Translations under genes and position numbers: made by a program
Shown here: positions 7,428 through 14,524 of the stretch, piece by piece
Numbering within the stretch: the first letter of the stretch is position 1
Layout of the letters: the number at the start of each line of letters is the position of its first letter
Source of the DNA: Ruminococcaceae bacterium UBA6434
GTDB taxonomy: Bacteria > Bacillota > Clostridia > Oscillospirales > Acutalibacteraceae
Assembly: GCA_002437245.1 (NCBI GenBank)
Contig: DJOQ01000004.1
Span: 24,614 to 52,369 of the forward strand
DNA length: 27,756 bases
Direction: 5' to 3'
Notes under the pieces: model-generated
Told to the model about the DNA's origin: nothing
What the model saw: only the letters and a program-made list of their open reading frames with translations
Database searches by the model: none

Positions 7428-8666
7428 TTATTTGTTATCTCTCTTTGCGTCAAGTAACGCTTTTACCTTTGTGGGAAGACCGAAGAGGTTGATAAATCCG
7501 GTAGCGTCGGTCTGATCGTATGCGCCGCCGTCGTCGCCGAACGAAGCAACATTTTCATCATAGAGAGTGTACGGTGAGGTTACGCCCGCGTTTATAACAT
7601 TGCCCTTATAGAGCTTAAGCTTAACGTCGCCGGTTACGGTCTGCTGAGTGTTGTCAACAAAAGCCGCAAGAGCTTCGCGAAGAGGTGAGAACCATTTGCC
7701 GTTGTATACGAGCTCGCCGTACTTCTGGGCAACAAGCTTTTTATAGTGAGCTGTGTCGCGGTCAAGGGTTATCATCTCAAGAAGTTCATGAGCCTTATAG
7801 AGGATTGTTCCGCCGGGAGTCTCATAAACGCCGCGTGATTTCATACCGACAAGACGGTTCTCGACTATGTCAAGAAGACCTATACCGTTTGCACCGCCGA
7901 GAGCATTGAGCTTTTCGACAAGGGAAACGGCGTCAAGCTCTTCACCGTCAACAGCTGTGGGAACGCCCTTTTCAAAATGTATTGTAACATATGTAGGCTC
8001 ATCGGGCGCTTTTTCGGGAGAAACTCCGAGCTCAAGGAATCCGTCTTTATTGTACTGCGGTTCGTTTGCCGGATTTTCAAGGTCAAGTCCCTCATGAGAG
8101 AGATGCCATACATTTTTATCTTTTGAGTAATTGGTCTCACGGTTGATTTTAAGCGGAATCTGATGAGCCTCGGCGTAGTCTATTTCTTCATCACGCGATT
8201 TGATGTTCCATTCACGCCAGGGAGCTATAATCTCCATCTCGGGAGCGAGCGCTTTAAGAGCGAGCTCAAAACGAACCTGATCATTGCCCTTACCCGTGCA
8301 GCCGTGGCAAATAGCGTCTGCGCCCTCTTTTTTTGCTATGTCGGCAAGCCCCTTTGCGATGCAGGGACGAGCGTGCGATGTGCCGAGAAGATACTCTTCA
8401 TACTCGGCGCCTGCTTTAAGGCAAGGCCAGATATAGTTTTCGATATAATCCTTTTTAAGGTCGAGAACATAGAGCTTTGAAGCGCCGGTCTTGAGAGCCT
8501 TTTCTTCGAGCCCGTCAAGCTCGGTGCCCTGACCTACGTCGCCGGAAACGGCTATGACTTCGCAGTTATTGTAATTTTCTTTAAGCCACGGAATGATAAT
8601 TGAAGTATCAAGTCCGCCTGAATAAGCGAGTACGACTTTTTTGATGTCTTTTTTATCCTTTTTCAT
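7428..8666 (-). CDS. argG: Argininosuccinate synthase
   Basis: It condenses citrulline and aspartate with ATP to give argininosuccinate (step 7). The 412 residues match the family. The N-terminal N-type ATP pyrophosphatase loop is AYSGGLDTS (14-22). YLLGTSHARPCIAK and HGCTGKGNDQVRFE carry the conserved citrulline/ATP-binding residues. The ATG at 8666 has GGAGGT at 7-base spacing. It is the first gene of the leftward arginine cluster, with its own promoter and ArgR-type boxes immediately upstream. Confidence 0.97.
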   Translation of the reverse strand: MKKDKKDIKKVVLAYSGGLDTSIIIPWLKENYNNCEVIAVSGDVGQGTELDGLEEKALKTGASKLYVLDLKKDYIENYIWPCLKAGAEYEEYLLGTSHARPCIAKGLADIAKKEGADAICHGCTGKGNDQVRFELALKALAPEMEIIAPWREWNIKSRDEEIDYAEAHQIPLKINRETNYSKDKNVWHLSHEGLDLENPANEPQYNKDGFLELGVSPEKAPDEPTYVTIHFEKGVPTAVDGEELDAVSLVEKLNALGGANGIGLLDIVENRLVGMKSRGVYETPGGTILYKAHELLEMITLDRDTAHYKKLVAQKYGELVYNGKWFSPLREALAAFVDNTQQTVTGDVKLKLYKGNVINAGVTSPYTLYDENVASFGDDGGAYDQTDATGFINLFGLPTKVKALLDAKRDNK

Positions 8667-8718
8667 AAATGTTACCTCCGAACATCGGCAAAAGCCTTTG
8701 ATTTTTTATTACGAAGAG

Positions 8719-8746
8719 ATTATACACCAATCACATATAAAATCAA
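8719..8746 (-). promoter_or_regulatory. argG promoter
   Basis: The minus strand shows -35 TTGATT (8741-8746), a 16-base spacer and a perfect -10 TATAAT (8719-8724). The predicted leader is about 45 bases and ends in the argG Shine-Dalgarno GGAGGT (8674-8679). ArgR-type boxes lie directly upstream of the -35. Confidence 0.8.
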
Positions 8747-8754
8747 GTGTTTTT

Positions 8755-8768
8755 TGCATAAATATTCA
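8755..8768 (-). promoter_or_regulatory. ARG box (ArgR/AhrC operator), promoter-proximal
   Basis: TGAATATTTATGCA on the minus strand matches the ARG box consensus TGAATWWWWATTCA at 13 of 14 positions. It lies 9 bases upstream of the argG -35. ArgR hexamers bind such half-palindromes with arginine as corepressor; the regulator gene is not in this window. Confidence 0.75.
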
Positions 8769-8796
8769 AGTTTTGTGTATATTTGTGTGATATAAC

Positions 8797-8810
8797 GACA
8801 TAAATATACA
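8797..8810 (-). promoter_or_regulatory. Weak ARG-like box between the two strong ones
   Basis: GACATAAATATACA (plus strand) matches the ARG consensus at 10 of 14. On its own it would not be convincing. Its centre is 42 bp from the proximal and 52 bp from the distal box, both near whole helical turns. Confidence 0.35.
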
Positions 8811-8848
8811 TTATAAACCCTGTTTTATGCAATATTTTACCCAATTTA

Positions 8849-8862
8849 TGAATTTTTATGCA
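8849..8862 (+). promoter_or_regulatory. ARG box (ArgR/AhrC operator), distal
   Basis: TGAATTTTTATGCA matches TGAATWWWWATTCA at 13 of 14. Its centre lies 94 bp upstream of the proximal box. It abuts the U-tract of the terminator that ends the upstream phosphoesterase gene, so it could affect both. Confidence 0.7.
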
Positions 8863-8896
8863 AAAACTAAAGCCGAGCGAGAAATTTCGCCCGGCT
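8862..8896 (-). terminator. Intrinsic terminator of the phosphoesterase gene
   Basis: On the minus strand a 10-bp GC-rich stem (AGCCGGGCGA/TCGCTCGGCT, one G-U pair) with a 6-base loop is followed by TTAGTTTTTG. It starts 7 bases after the stop codon at 8903-8905. Confidence 0.85.
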
Positions 8897-8902
8897 CAGC
8901 CG

Positions 8903-10120
8903 TTATTTTTGGTTATTTTTAAGTGCCTTTTTCTTCTTGGACTTTTTAACTCCGAGCGTTATAAGCGCGGCTGCCAAAACAATTACCGCCGCACCGGCAG
9001 TAAAAGCCGCAACCTTGATATTATGTGTATACTGACCCTCGTAATATCTCGCCTTGTTTGAGCTTTTATCGCCGACAAGGTCTTTATAATACATCATATA
9101 AGTGCTGTAGTCGAGAGTGTTTTCGTCAATATCTATAACGCGTGTACCGTGGAGCGGTCCGTCGCCGTAAATATAAAATCCGACGCCGCTCGTATGCACC
9201 ATATCGATGCCCTCATATGTACCCGAAAAGTCATTGTTATGGTCATGACCGAAAAATGCCGCTTTAATATCGCCCTGCTGTTTCCAAGCGTCAAATTCGC
9301 CGCCGTTTACCTTTGCGGGGCACGGTCCCTCGTCAAGGTGACCGCTTGCAATATCCGTGTTAAGTACATAATATTTGCCGTCCTTTTGCACGGCGCCGTC
9401 GGTACCCTCGGGAACTTCCTTTAAAAGCTCATATATTTCGGGAACGGGTATATGCTGGAAGAGAAGCGACGGCATGGGTAATCCGCCGTTTTCCGCCTTT
9501 AAGGCGTCACTCGTTTTTTTGTACCAATCAAGCTGATCCTGTTCGACGTGAGCATATCCGCCGTTTTCTTTATCATATGTACCGGAATCTATAAACCAAA
9601 GATTAAAAACGTTCTTTGTACCGTCAGAGCTCTTTAACGTAAGATTGTAGTTGCCGCAGCCGGTCATATCTTCACCTGCCGAAGCGAGACAGCCGGGCAA
9701 AGACTTATAGACATCCATTTGAAATTCTTTAGAAACCTTACCCTCATCATCGTGATTTCCGTATACTATGGCAAAAGGTATATTTCGCGATGTAACAGGC
9801 TCCATAATCTGCCTGATTGCCTTTTCGACGCGCTTTTTGCTCTTATATAGCACGGGCGACGGCCCGTGGATATTATCGCCGGTGAACACAATAAGGTCGG
9901 GATTTGCTTCTTCAATAGAAGCGTTCATAAGTTCAATTGTCTCTTCACACGGATTTACAACGTCCTGCGGATCGGCAATTATAAGTATACGAAATTTTCC
10001 GTCTTTGAATTTAAGCGTAGTGTCATCCCCCGTTGCGGCAAAACTCCGAATTGCAAAGCGCGGTGAAATCACCGAGAAACAAAGAATTACCGATAAAATA
10101 ATGTTTAATACCTTTTTCAT
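8903..10120 (-). CDS. Secreted, membrane-anchored calcineurin-like metallophosphoesterase
   Basis: The 405 residues begin with a signal peptide (hydrophobic 5-19, then a run ending near SFAAT) and end with a membrane segment (about 369-391) followed by KKSKKKK. The phosphatase domain would therefore face outside, tethered by its C-terminus. Metal-site motifs run in order: ADPQD (D50, with Gln where many families have His), GDN (81-83), GNHDDE (121-126), QHIP (about 222-225) and GHDHN (291-295). The D-x-Q and GNHDDE spacing resemble the Dcr2/purple-acid-phosphatase-like subgroup. The substrate cannot be told from sequence; phosphate scavenging or nucleotide/phospholipid ester hydrolysis are guesses. 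GGGAGA precedes the ATG at good spacing. It appears monocistronic, with its own terminator. Confidence 0.88.
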   Translation of the reverse strand: MKKVLNIILSVILCFSVISPRFAIRSFAATGDDTTLKFKDGKFRILIIADPQDVVNPCEETIELMNASIEEANPDLIVFTGDNIHGPSPVLYKSKKRVEKAIRQIMEPVTSRNIPFAIVYGNHDDEGKVSKEFQMDVYKSLPGCLASAGEDMTGCGNYNLTLKSSDGTKNVFNLWFIDSGTYDKENGGYAHVEQDQLDWYKKTSDALKAENGGLPMPSLLFQHIPVPEIYELLKEVPEGTDGAVQKDGKYYVLNTDIASGHLDEGPCPAKVNGGEFDAWKQQGDIKAAFFGHDHNNDFSGTYEGIDMVHTSGVGFYIYGDGPLHGTRVIDIDENTLDYSTYMMYYKDLVGDKSSNKARYYEGQYTHNIKVAAFTAGAAVIVLAAALITLGVKKSKKKKALKNNQK

Positions 10121-10190
10121 ATTTTTCTCCCAATACCTGTATCATCTTTGATACATTGCTCCTGCAAAAACAAATAATGCCGCCGCAGAA

Positions 10191-10220
10191 ATTATTACGG
10201 CAAAACAGCATATAAGACAA
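10191..10220 (-). promoter_or_regulatory. Candidate promoter of the phosphoesterase gene
   Basis: On the minus strand TTGTCT (10215-10220), an 18-base gap and AATAAT (10191-10196) resemble a weak sigma-A promoter, about 70 bases upstream of the start codon. The rest of the 266-base gap 10121-10386 shows no gene that I can support. Confidence 0.3.
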
Positions 10221-10386
10221 TAGCTGTTTTAAACAATAAAAACAGCGAAGGCTTTTAATTTTTGTCCAAATATTCTAACATTGGGAAAATTTTAATTCAA
10301 CAGAAAAAGTTCACAATAAAGCGGTACTTTTTTCGACAGATTGAGCACAGGAAGGCGCGCCCCGTCTCAATACCGTTATTGCACAC

Positions 10387-11124
10387 TTAAGCGTCATTCT
10401 TCTTCAGAGATTTGATATACTCTATATCCTTTTTTGAAAGTTCCGCCGACGATAGAAGCTCGGGGCGTTTCAAAAGCGTTGTTTCAAGAGCCTTTTCGTG
10501 ACGCCACTTATCAATATTTGCATGGTGCCCCGACAAAAGTATATCCGGAACCTTCACCCCGTGCCACTCATACGGTCTTGTATACTGCGGATATTCCAAA
10601 AGTCCGTTGTAATGACTTTCGAGCTCCTTTGCCTCGTCATTCGGCAGAACATTATCAATCATACGCGAGATGCTGTCGGCAAGTACAAGTGCAGGCAGTT
10701 CGCCGCCCGTCAGGACATAATCGCCTATTGAAATCTCTTCATCGACTATCTCGTCGAGGATTCTCTGATCCACACCCTCATAATGACCGCAAAGCAACAC
10801 AATATGGTCTGTAAGGGCAAGTTCCTTTACTCTCTGCTGCGTCAAAGTTTTGCCCTGCGGCGACATATATATAAGATGCGGCTTTTTTTCTCCGTCGCCG
10901 TAGAGGCTCTTATAACAGTCATATATGGGCTGTGGGCCCATCAGCATACCCATTCCGCCGCCGTACGGCGCGTCATCGACGCGGTTGTGTTTATCAAGTG
11001 TAAAGTTCCTTATATTTACACAGTTTATCTCCACATATCCGTTTTTTCGTGCTCTGCCTATAATACTTTCGGACAGCACCGACTCGCACATTTCGGGGAA
11101 AAGCGTCATTATGTCTATTTTCAT
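10387..11124 (-). CDS. trmD: tRNA (guanine-37-N1)-methyltransferase
   Basis: TrmD methylates G37 next to the anticodon of tRNAs reading CNN codons, preventing +1 frameshifts. From the ATG at 11124 (GGAGG at 7-base spacing) it is 245 residues and starts MKIDIMTLFPEM as expected. An in-frame ATG 8 codons upstream lies inside rimM and is disfavoured. SPOUT trefoil-knot residues are visible: PYGGGMGMLM (53-62), LLCGHYEGVDQR (110-121) and EISIGDYVLTGGELPALVL (about 130-148). Its start overlaps the rimM stop by 4 bases (ATGA), implying translational coupling. The usual partner rplS does not follow; there is instead a 266-base gap and an unrelated phosphoesterase gene. Confidence 0.97.
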   Translation of the reverse strand: MKIDIMTLFPEMCESVLSESIIGRARKNGYVEINCVNIRNFTLDKHNRVDDAPYGGGMGMLMGPQPIYDCYKSLYGDGEKKPHLIYMSPQGKTLTQQRVKELALTDHIVLLCGHYEGVDQRILDEIVDEEISIGDYVLTGGELPALVLADSISRMIDNVLPNDEAKELESHYNGLLEYPQYTRPYEWHGVKVPDILLSGHHANIDKWRHEKALETTLLKRPELLSSAELSKKDIEYIKSLKKNDA

Positions 11125-11663
11125 TCTCCGTCCTCCCTTATAACGCACTCGTCCGAGAAAAGTCCCTTGAGCGGACGGAGATAAACTTTTTCGTTTTCGG
11201 CATCAAGCTCAACTACCACCGAGGGAATTACGGGAACCAACGTCTCTTTTCCGTTTTTATCTTTTACCGCCCAAACGTCGTTTGCAACGCCCTTAATAAC
11301 ATCGGTAACGGTTCCGTACAGGATATCGGTATTATCCTCGTCACACACGGAGCAACCGATTACGTCCTCAACGAACGCTTTACCACTGTCAAGTGAAACA
11401 TCTTTACGGCTAAAATACAATATTTTGCCGCGATACCGCTCGGCGTCTTCAATACTGAGTACATCCTGCAGCTTTAAAAGCGCTATATTTTTATGAGGGC
11501 GCACGGAAACAACGCCGACCGCCTGACTGCCGTCGGCATCAAGATATAATGTTTTGATTTTTTTCAGAAAGTCTGTGCCGTCGCACCAAACGTCAAAACG
11601 CATTTCGCCCCTGACGCCGTGCATACCTACAACTTTGCCTGCCTCAAGAAATTGTTTTAACAT
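11121..11663 (-). CDS. rimM: 16S rRNA processing protein RimM
   Basis: RimM binds S19 and helps assemble the 30S head domain. It is 180 residues, with the N-terminal RimM barrel start (GKVVGMHGVRGEMRFDVWCDG) and a C-terminal PRC-barrel containing the typical DVIGCSVCDE and LVPVIPSVVVELD segments. It overlaps trmD by 4 bases. The ribosome binding site is weak (GGTGA). A small perfect palindrome (11677-11691) and a terminator-like hairpin sit just upstream, separating it from khpA. Confidence 0.95.
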   Translation of the reverse strand: MLKQFLEAGKVVGMHGVRGEMRFDVWCDGTDFLKKIKTLYLDADGSQAVGVVSVRPHKNIALLKLQDVLSIEDAERYRGKILYFSRKDVSLDSGKAFVEDVIGCSVCDEDNTDILYGTVTDVIKGVANDVWAVKDKNGKETLVPVIPSVVVELDAENEKVYLRPLKGLFSDECVIREDGE

Positions 11664-11676
11664 AAATTCACCGATT

Positions 11677-11691
11677 GCCGTTTAAAACGGC
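11677..11691. other. 15-base palindrome upstream of rimM
   Basis: GCCGTTTAAAACGGC is self-complementary apart from its central base. As RNA it can form a 5-bp stem with a 5-base loop. It lies between the khpA terminator and the rimM start codon; its function is unknown. Confidence 0.4.
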
Positions 11692-11693
11692 GC

Positions 11694-11732
11694 TTAATAA
11701 AATGAGTACAAGAGGAAGCTCCCCTTGTACTC
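11694..11732 (-). terminator. Probable terminator or attenuator between khpA and rimM
   Basis: On the minus strand a 12-bp stem (one G-U pair) with a 5-base loop spans 11704-11732, beginning 8 bases after the khpA stop, and is followed by ATTTTATT. The tail is U-rich but interrupted, so it may be a partial terminator that lowers rimM-trmD expression relative to rpsP. Confidence 0.6.
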
Positions 11733-11740
11733 GTTTACTG

Positions 11741-11974
11741 TCAGTCGATCTCAACCTGAACTCTTGTGCCGTCTTTTGTGGCGCGAGCCTTAACAACGGT
11801 TCTGATAGCCTTGGCTATTCTGCCCTGCTTGCCTATAACTCTGCCCATATCATTTTCGGCAACGTGAAGGTGATATACCGTAATTCCTCTGTCATCAGGC
11901 TCATCTGCCGTAACGGAAACCGAAGCCGGATCATCAACGAGTCCCTTAGCGATCTGTTCGAGAAGTTCTTTCAA
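11741..11974 (-). CDS. khpA: KH-domain RNA-binding protein KhpA (YlqC)
   Basis: This is a 77-residue single KH-domain protein. The RNA-binding GxxG loop is visible in RVIGKQGRIAKAIR (about 45-58). KhpA usually pairs with KhpB/EloR (Jag) and affects cell elongation and small-RNA function in Firmicutes (family knowledge). The start codon is TTG at 11974, with a strong GGAGGT at 7-base spacing; this Shine-Dalgarno lies only 3 bases past the rpsP stop, so the two are tightly coupled. Confidence 0.95.
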   Translation of the reverse strand: MKELLEQIAKGLVDDPASVSVTADEPDDRGITVYHLHVAENDMGRVIGKQGRIAKAIRTVVKARATKDGTRVQVEID

Positions 11975-11989
11975 CTAAAAGACCTCCTA

Positions 11990-12235
11990 TTATTTAATGA
12001 TTCCGCTCTGCTTTAATACAGATTTAGCGGTCTCTGTGGGCTGAGCGCCGTTTTTGAGCCACTGCTCTGCCTTTTCAGCGTCAATCTTTATCTCTGCCGG
12101 AGACTTCATAGGATCAAAAGTACCTATTTCTTCGATAAATCTGCCGTCACGCGGAGCTCTTGAATCTGCAACAACTACACGATAGAAAGGAGCTTTTTTA
12201 GCGCCTACACGACGAAGTCTGATTTTTACTGCCAT
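11990..12235 (-). CDS. rpsP: 30S ribosomal protein S16
   Basis: The 81 residues begin MAVKIRLRRVGAKKAPFYRVVVAD and contain SRAPRDGRFIEEIGTFDP, characteristic of S16. The ATG at 12235 has GGAGG at 8-base spacing; a longer reading starting 5 codons upstream would put the start within that Shine-Dalgarno. It is followed at once by khpA and preceded by ffh with a 68-base gap. Confidence 0.97.
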   Translation of the reverse strand: MAVKIRLRRVGAKKAPFYRVVVADSRAPRDGRFIEEIGTFDPMKSPAEIKIDAEKAEQWLKNGAQPTETAKSVLKQSGIIK

Positions 12236-12303
12236 TGTTTTTTCCTCCAAGTATATAATAATTAAATTTATAAACTACACTTATAAAGTGCGATTAACAA
12301 AAA

Positions 12304-13644
12304 TTACATTCCGTACTTGCCGAAGTTGCCCATCTTGCTGAAGCGACGGCGTGCGGATTTTGAGTTGAACTGCTTAAACAGTTTTTGCATATCGCGGTAC
12401 TGCTTTAAAAGCTTATTGACATCCTCGACCTGCATACCGCATCCGGCGGCAATTCTGCGCTTACGCGACGGATTTATTATGTCGGGGTTGGCGCGCTCTT
12501 TATATGTCATTGAATAGATAATTGCCTGAACGCGGTCAAACTGACTTTCATCTACGTCCATATCTTTTATCTTACTGCCGACACCGGGGAGCATACCGAG
12601 CAAATCCTTCATAGAGCCCATTTTGCGCACCTGCTGGAGCTGTGACAGAAGATCGTTTAAATCGAACTTGTTTTTTCTGAGCTTTTTTTCGAGTTCGGCG
12701 GCTTTCTTTTCGTCAAGAGCCATTTCGGCTTTTTCGATAAGCGAAAGCATATCGCCCATTCCGAGAATTCGAGAAGCCATACGGTCGGGGTGGAAATAGT
12801 CAAGCTCCGTGAGCTTTTCGCCCATACCGACAAACTTTATGGGTTTGCCCGTAACCGCTCTCGCAGAGAGCGCCGCGCCGCCTCTTGTATCACCGTCGAG
12901 CTTTGTAAGCACCATACCGTCGATACCGAGCGCATCGTCAAACGCGCTTGCCACCGTAACGGCGTCCTGACCGGTCATAGCGTCCACAACGAGAAGAATC
13001 TCGTGAGGGTGAACCTCGGCTTTTATGTTTTTAAGCTCGTTCATCAGCGTTTCGTCTATATGCAGACGACCTGCCGTATCTATAAAAACGTAGTCATAGC
13101 CCTTATCTTTGGCAAGAGAAACTGCGTCCTTTGCAATTTTAACCGGGTCGCCCTGACCCTCTTCAAACACGGGTACTCCGGCCTGCTCGCCGACTACCTG
13201 CAACTGCTTTATAGCTGCGGGACGGTACACGTCGCACGCTACAAGCAGCGGTCTGTGCCCTTCGTTTTTGAGTTTTAATGCGATTTTTGCGCAATGGGTC
13301 GTTTTACCGGAGCCCTGCAAACCGCACATCATAATTATCGTCGGTCCGTGTGAAGCGTATGCGAGCTTTGAGCCTGTTCCGCCCATGAGCTCGGTCAACT
13401 CCTCGTTGACTATTTTTATAACCATCTGAGCCGGTGTAAGGCTCTCTAAAACGTGCGAACCTATTGCGCGCTCGGTAACTTTATTTGTAAAGTCCTTTGC
13501 GACCTTATAGTTAACGTCCGCTTCAAGAAGGGCGAGACGAACTTCGCGCATAGCCTCTTTAACGTCGCTCTCGGTAAGGTTGCCTTTGCTGCGAAGCCTT
13601 TTAAAAGCGGCTTCAAGTCTGTCTGATAATCCTTCAAATGCCAT
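12304..13644 (-). CDS. ffh: Signal recognition particle protein (SRP54)
   Basis: Ffh binds signal sequences emerging from ribosomes and, with 4.5S/6S RNA and FtsY, targets them to the membrane. It is 446 residues, with an N-terminal four-helix bundle (about 1-90) and a GTPase domain: P-loop GLQGSGKT (108-115), DVYRPAAIKQL, DTAGRL and TKLDGDTRGGAALS. A C-terminal methionine-rich M domain (about 320-446) carries the RNA-binding segment MTYKERANPDIINPSRKRRI. AGAGGT precedes the ATG. It lies 16 bases behind ylxM. Confidence 0.97.
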   Translation of the reverse strand: MAFEGLSDRLEAAFKRLRSKGNLTESDVKEAMREVRLALLEADVNYKVAKDFTNKVTERAIGSHVLESLTPAQMVIKIVNEELTELMGGTGSKLAYASHGPTIIMMCGLQGSGKTTHCAKIALKLKNEGHRPLLVACDVYRPAAIKQLQVVGEQAGVPVFEEGQGDPVKIAKDAVSLAKDKGYDYVFIDTAGRLHIDETLMNELKNIKAEVHPHEILLVVDAMTGQDAVTVASAFDDALGIDGMVLTKLDGDTRGGAALSARAVTGKPIKFVGMGEKLTELDYFHPDRMASRILGMGDMLSLIEKAEMALDEKKAAELEKKLRKNKFDLNDLLSQLQQVRKMGSMKDLLGMLPGVGSKIKDMDVDESQFDRVQAIIYSMTYKERANPDIINPSRKRRIAAGCGMQVEDVNKLLKQYRDMQKLFKQFNSKSARRRFSKMGNFGKYGM

Positions 13645-13660
13645 AAACTTACCTCTGTAA

Positions 13661-14023
13661 TTACTCTATGATAGACAAAGCAAGAGATTTTATCTTTACC
13701 GTAGTGTCGTTTATCTCACGGGAAAGCCCGTGATTTAAGTTATAATCGCTGATTTCCTCGGCACAGCCTATAATATCGTCAAGAGTTGACTTAATGCCGT
13801 TCCATTTTTTAACAAATCCGAGTCTTGACTCCATCTCGTAGAGCTGACTTTCGGCACGTTTTATCGCATCGCGCACACCCTGACGGGTTATGCCCTCATT
13901 CTCGGCAATTTCGGCAAGAGAAAGATCGTCGTTATAATAAAGATTGATAAAATCACGCTGTTTCGCAGTAAGCATATCGCCGTAGAAATCAAGCAGAATC
14001 GTTATTTCAACATTGTTTGCCAA
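13661..14023 (-). CDS. ylxM: SRP-associated helix-turn-helix protein YlxM
   Basis: This is a 120-residue YlxM/p13 family protein. It has a predicted helix-turn-helix (LSLAEIAENEGITRQGVRDA, about 34-53) of sigma-factor region 4 type, and helices rich in charged residues behind it. In streptococci and Bacillus, ylxM is cotranscribed with ffh and acts with the SRP. The start codon is TTG at 14023, preceded by AAAGGAGAGG. It is the first gene of the ylxM-ffh-rpsP-khpA unit, behind a perfect promoter. Confidence 0.93.
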   Translation of the reverse strand: MANNVEITILLDFYGDMLTAKQRDFINLYYNDDLSLAEIAENEGITRQGVRDAIKRAESQLYEMESRLGFVKKWNGIKSTLDDIIGCAEEISDYNLNHGLSREINDTTVKIKSLALSIIE

Positions 14024-14047
14024 AACTACCTCTCCTTTAAAGCAAAA

Positions 14048-14078
14048 GTCCCTGTAAAGTCGGTAACTTTACAAGGAC
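14048..14078 (-). terminator. Terminator-like hairpin at the 5' end of the ylxM-ffh transcript
   Basis: On the minus strand a 13-bp stem with one T-G pair and a 5-base loop is followed by TTTTGCTTT. It starts 3 bases after the -10 of the ylxM promoter and ends 24 bases before the ylxM start codon. It could end the upstream dockerin transcript, attenuate ylxM transcription, or stabilise the 5' end. Confidence 0.6.
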
Positions 14079-14080
14079 AT

Positions 14081-14109
14081 ATTATACTAAATAAATCTGT
14101 GATTGTCAA
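14081..14109 (-). promoter_or_regulatory. Consensus sigma-A promoter of ylxM-ffh-rpsP-khpA
   Basis: On the minus strand TTGACA (14104-14109) and TATAAT (14081-14086) are both perfect and exactly 17 bases apart. It lies within 10 bases of the stop of the upstream dockerin gene. Confidence 0.9.
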
Positions 14110-14117
14110 GAAAAAGT

Positions 14118-14507
14118 TTAGTTCTTCTTGGTTGTTCCGCCGCCCCAGTCAATGACGGCGTTCTTTGAAGGGTCCCAGTTGGGATCGGTGGTTGTGGGCG
14201 CCGTTGTAGGCTTTGTGGCAGGCTCGGCATCGGGAACCTTGAGCCCTGCCGCTATACGCAAAATGCAGACAGCGTCGCACGAATCGACATTGCCGTCGCC
14301 GTTTAAGTCGGCTCTTTTGATTTCGTTTTCCGAAAGTTTTGTAAGGCCTGCATCATATTTCATAACAAGCAGAGCGTCTGCCGAATCGACCTTACCGTCG
14401 CCGTTCACATCTCCGCGGTTTTTGCCGTCACCTGCAGCATAAACTATTACCGCCGCGATTGACAGAAGCATTACCGCCGCAGATAAAATGCTGAATAACC
14501 TTTTCAT
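14118..14507 (-). CDS. Small secreted dockerin type I protein with no catalytic module
   Basis: The 129 residues comprise a signal peptide (about 1-25, hydrophobic LFSILSAAVMLLSIAAVIV), two type I dockerin repeats and a tail. Repeat 1 has calcium loop DVNGDGKVDSAD (33-44) and repeat 2 has DLNGDGNVDSCD (67-78), each followed by a helix ending in AGL. The tail is Pro/Thr-rich and ends KNAVIDWGGGTTKKN. Dockerins bind cohesins on scaffoldins or the cell surface. Here nothing is attached to the dockerin except the tail, which is unusual. The ATG at 14507 has AAAGGAG at 5-base spacing; a longer reading from 14540 has no support. It is 17 bases behind the lipoprotein gene, so the two are probably cotranscribed. 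Function unknown. Confidence 0.85.
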   Translation of the reverse strand: MKRLFSILSAAVMLLSIAAVIVYAAGDGKNRGDVNGDGKVDSADALLVMKYDAGLTKLSENEIKRADLNGDGNVDSCDAVCILRIAAGLKVPDAEPATKPTTAPTTTDPNWDPSKNAVIDWGGGTTKKN

Positions 14508-14524
14508 TTCAGCTCCTTTGCCGA

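Noticed and set aside
8667..8718. T-box or other riboswitch in the argG leader
   Set aside because: The predicted leader is only about 45 bases with no specifier or antiterminator structure.
10023..10220. 65-codon minus-strand frame at the phosphoesterase start
   Set aside because: It overlaps the signal-peptide region in another frame and has no ribosome binding site or family match.
10325..10386. Terminator after trmD
   Set aside because: A 6-bp stem ATTGAG/CTCAAT with a long loop is present but no U-tract follows, so I cannot support a terminator.
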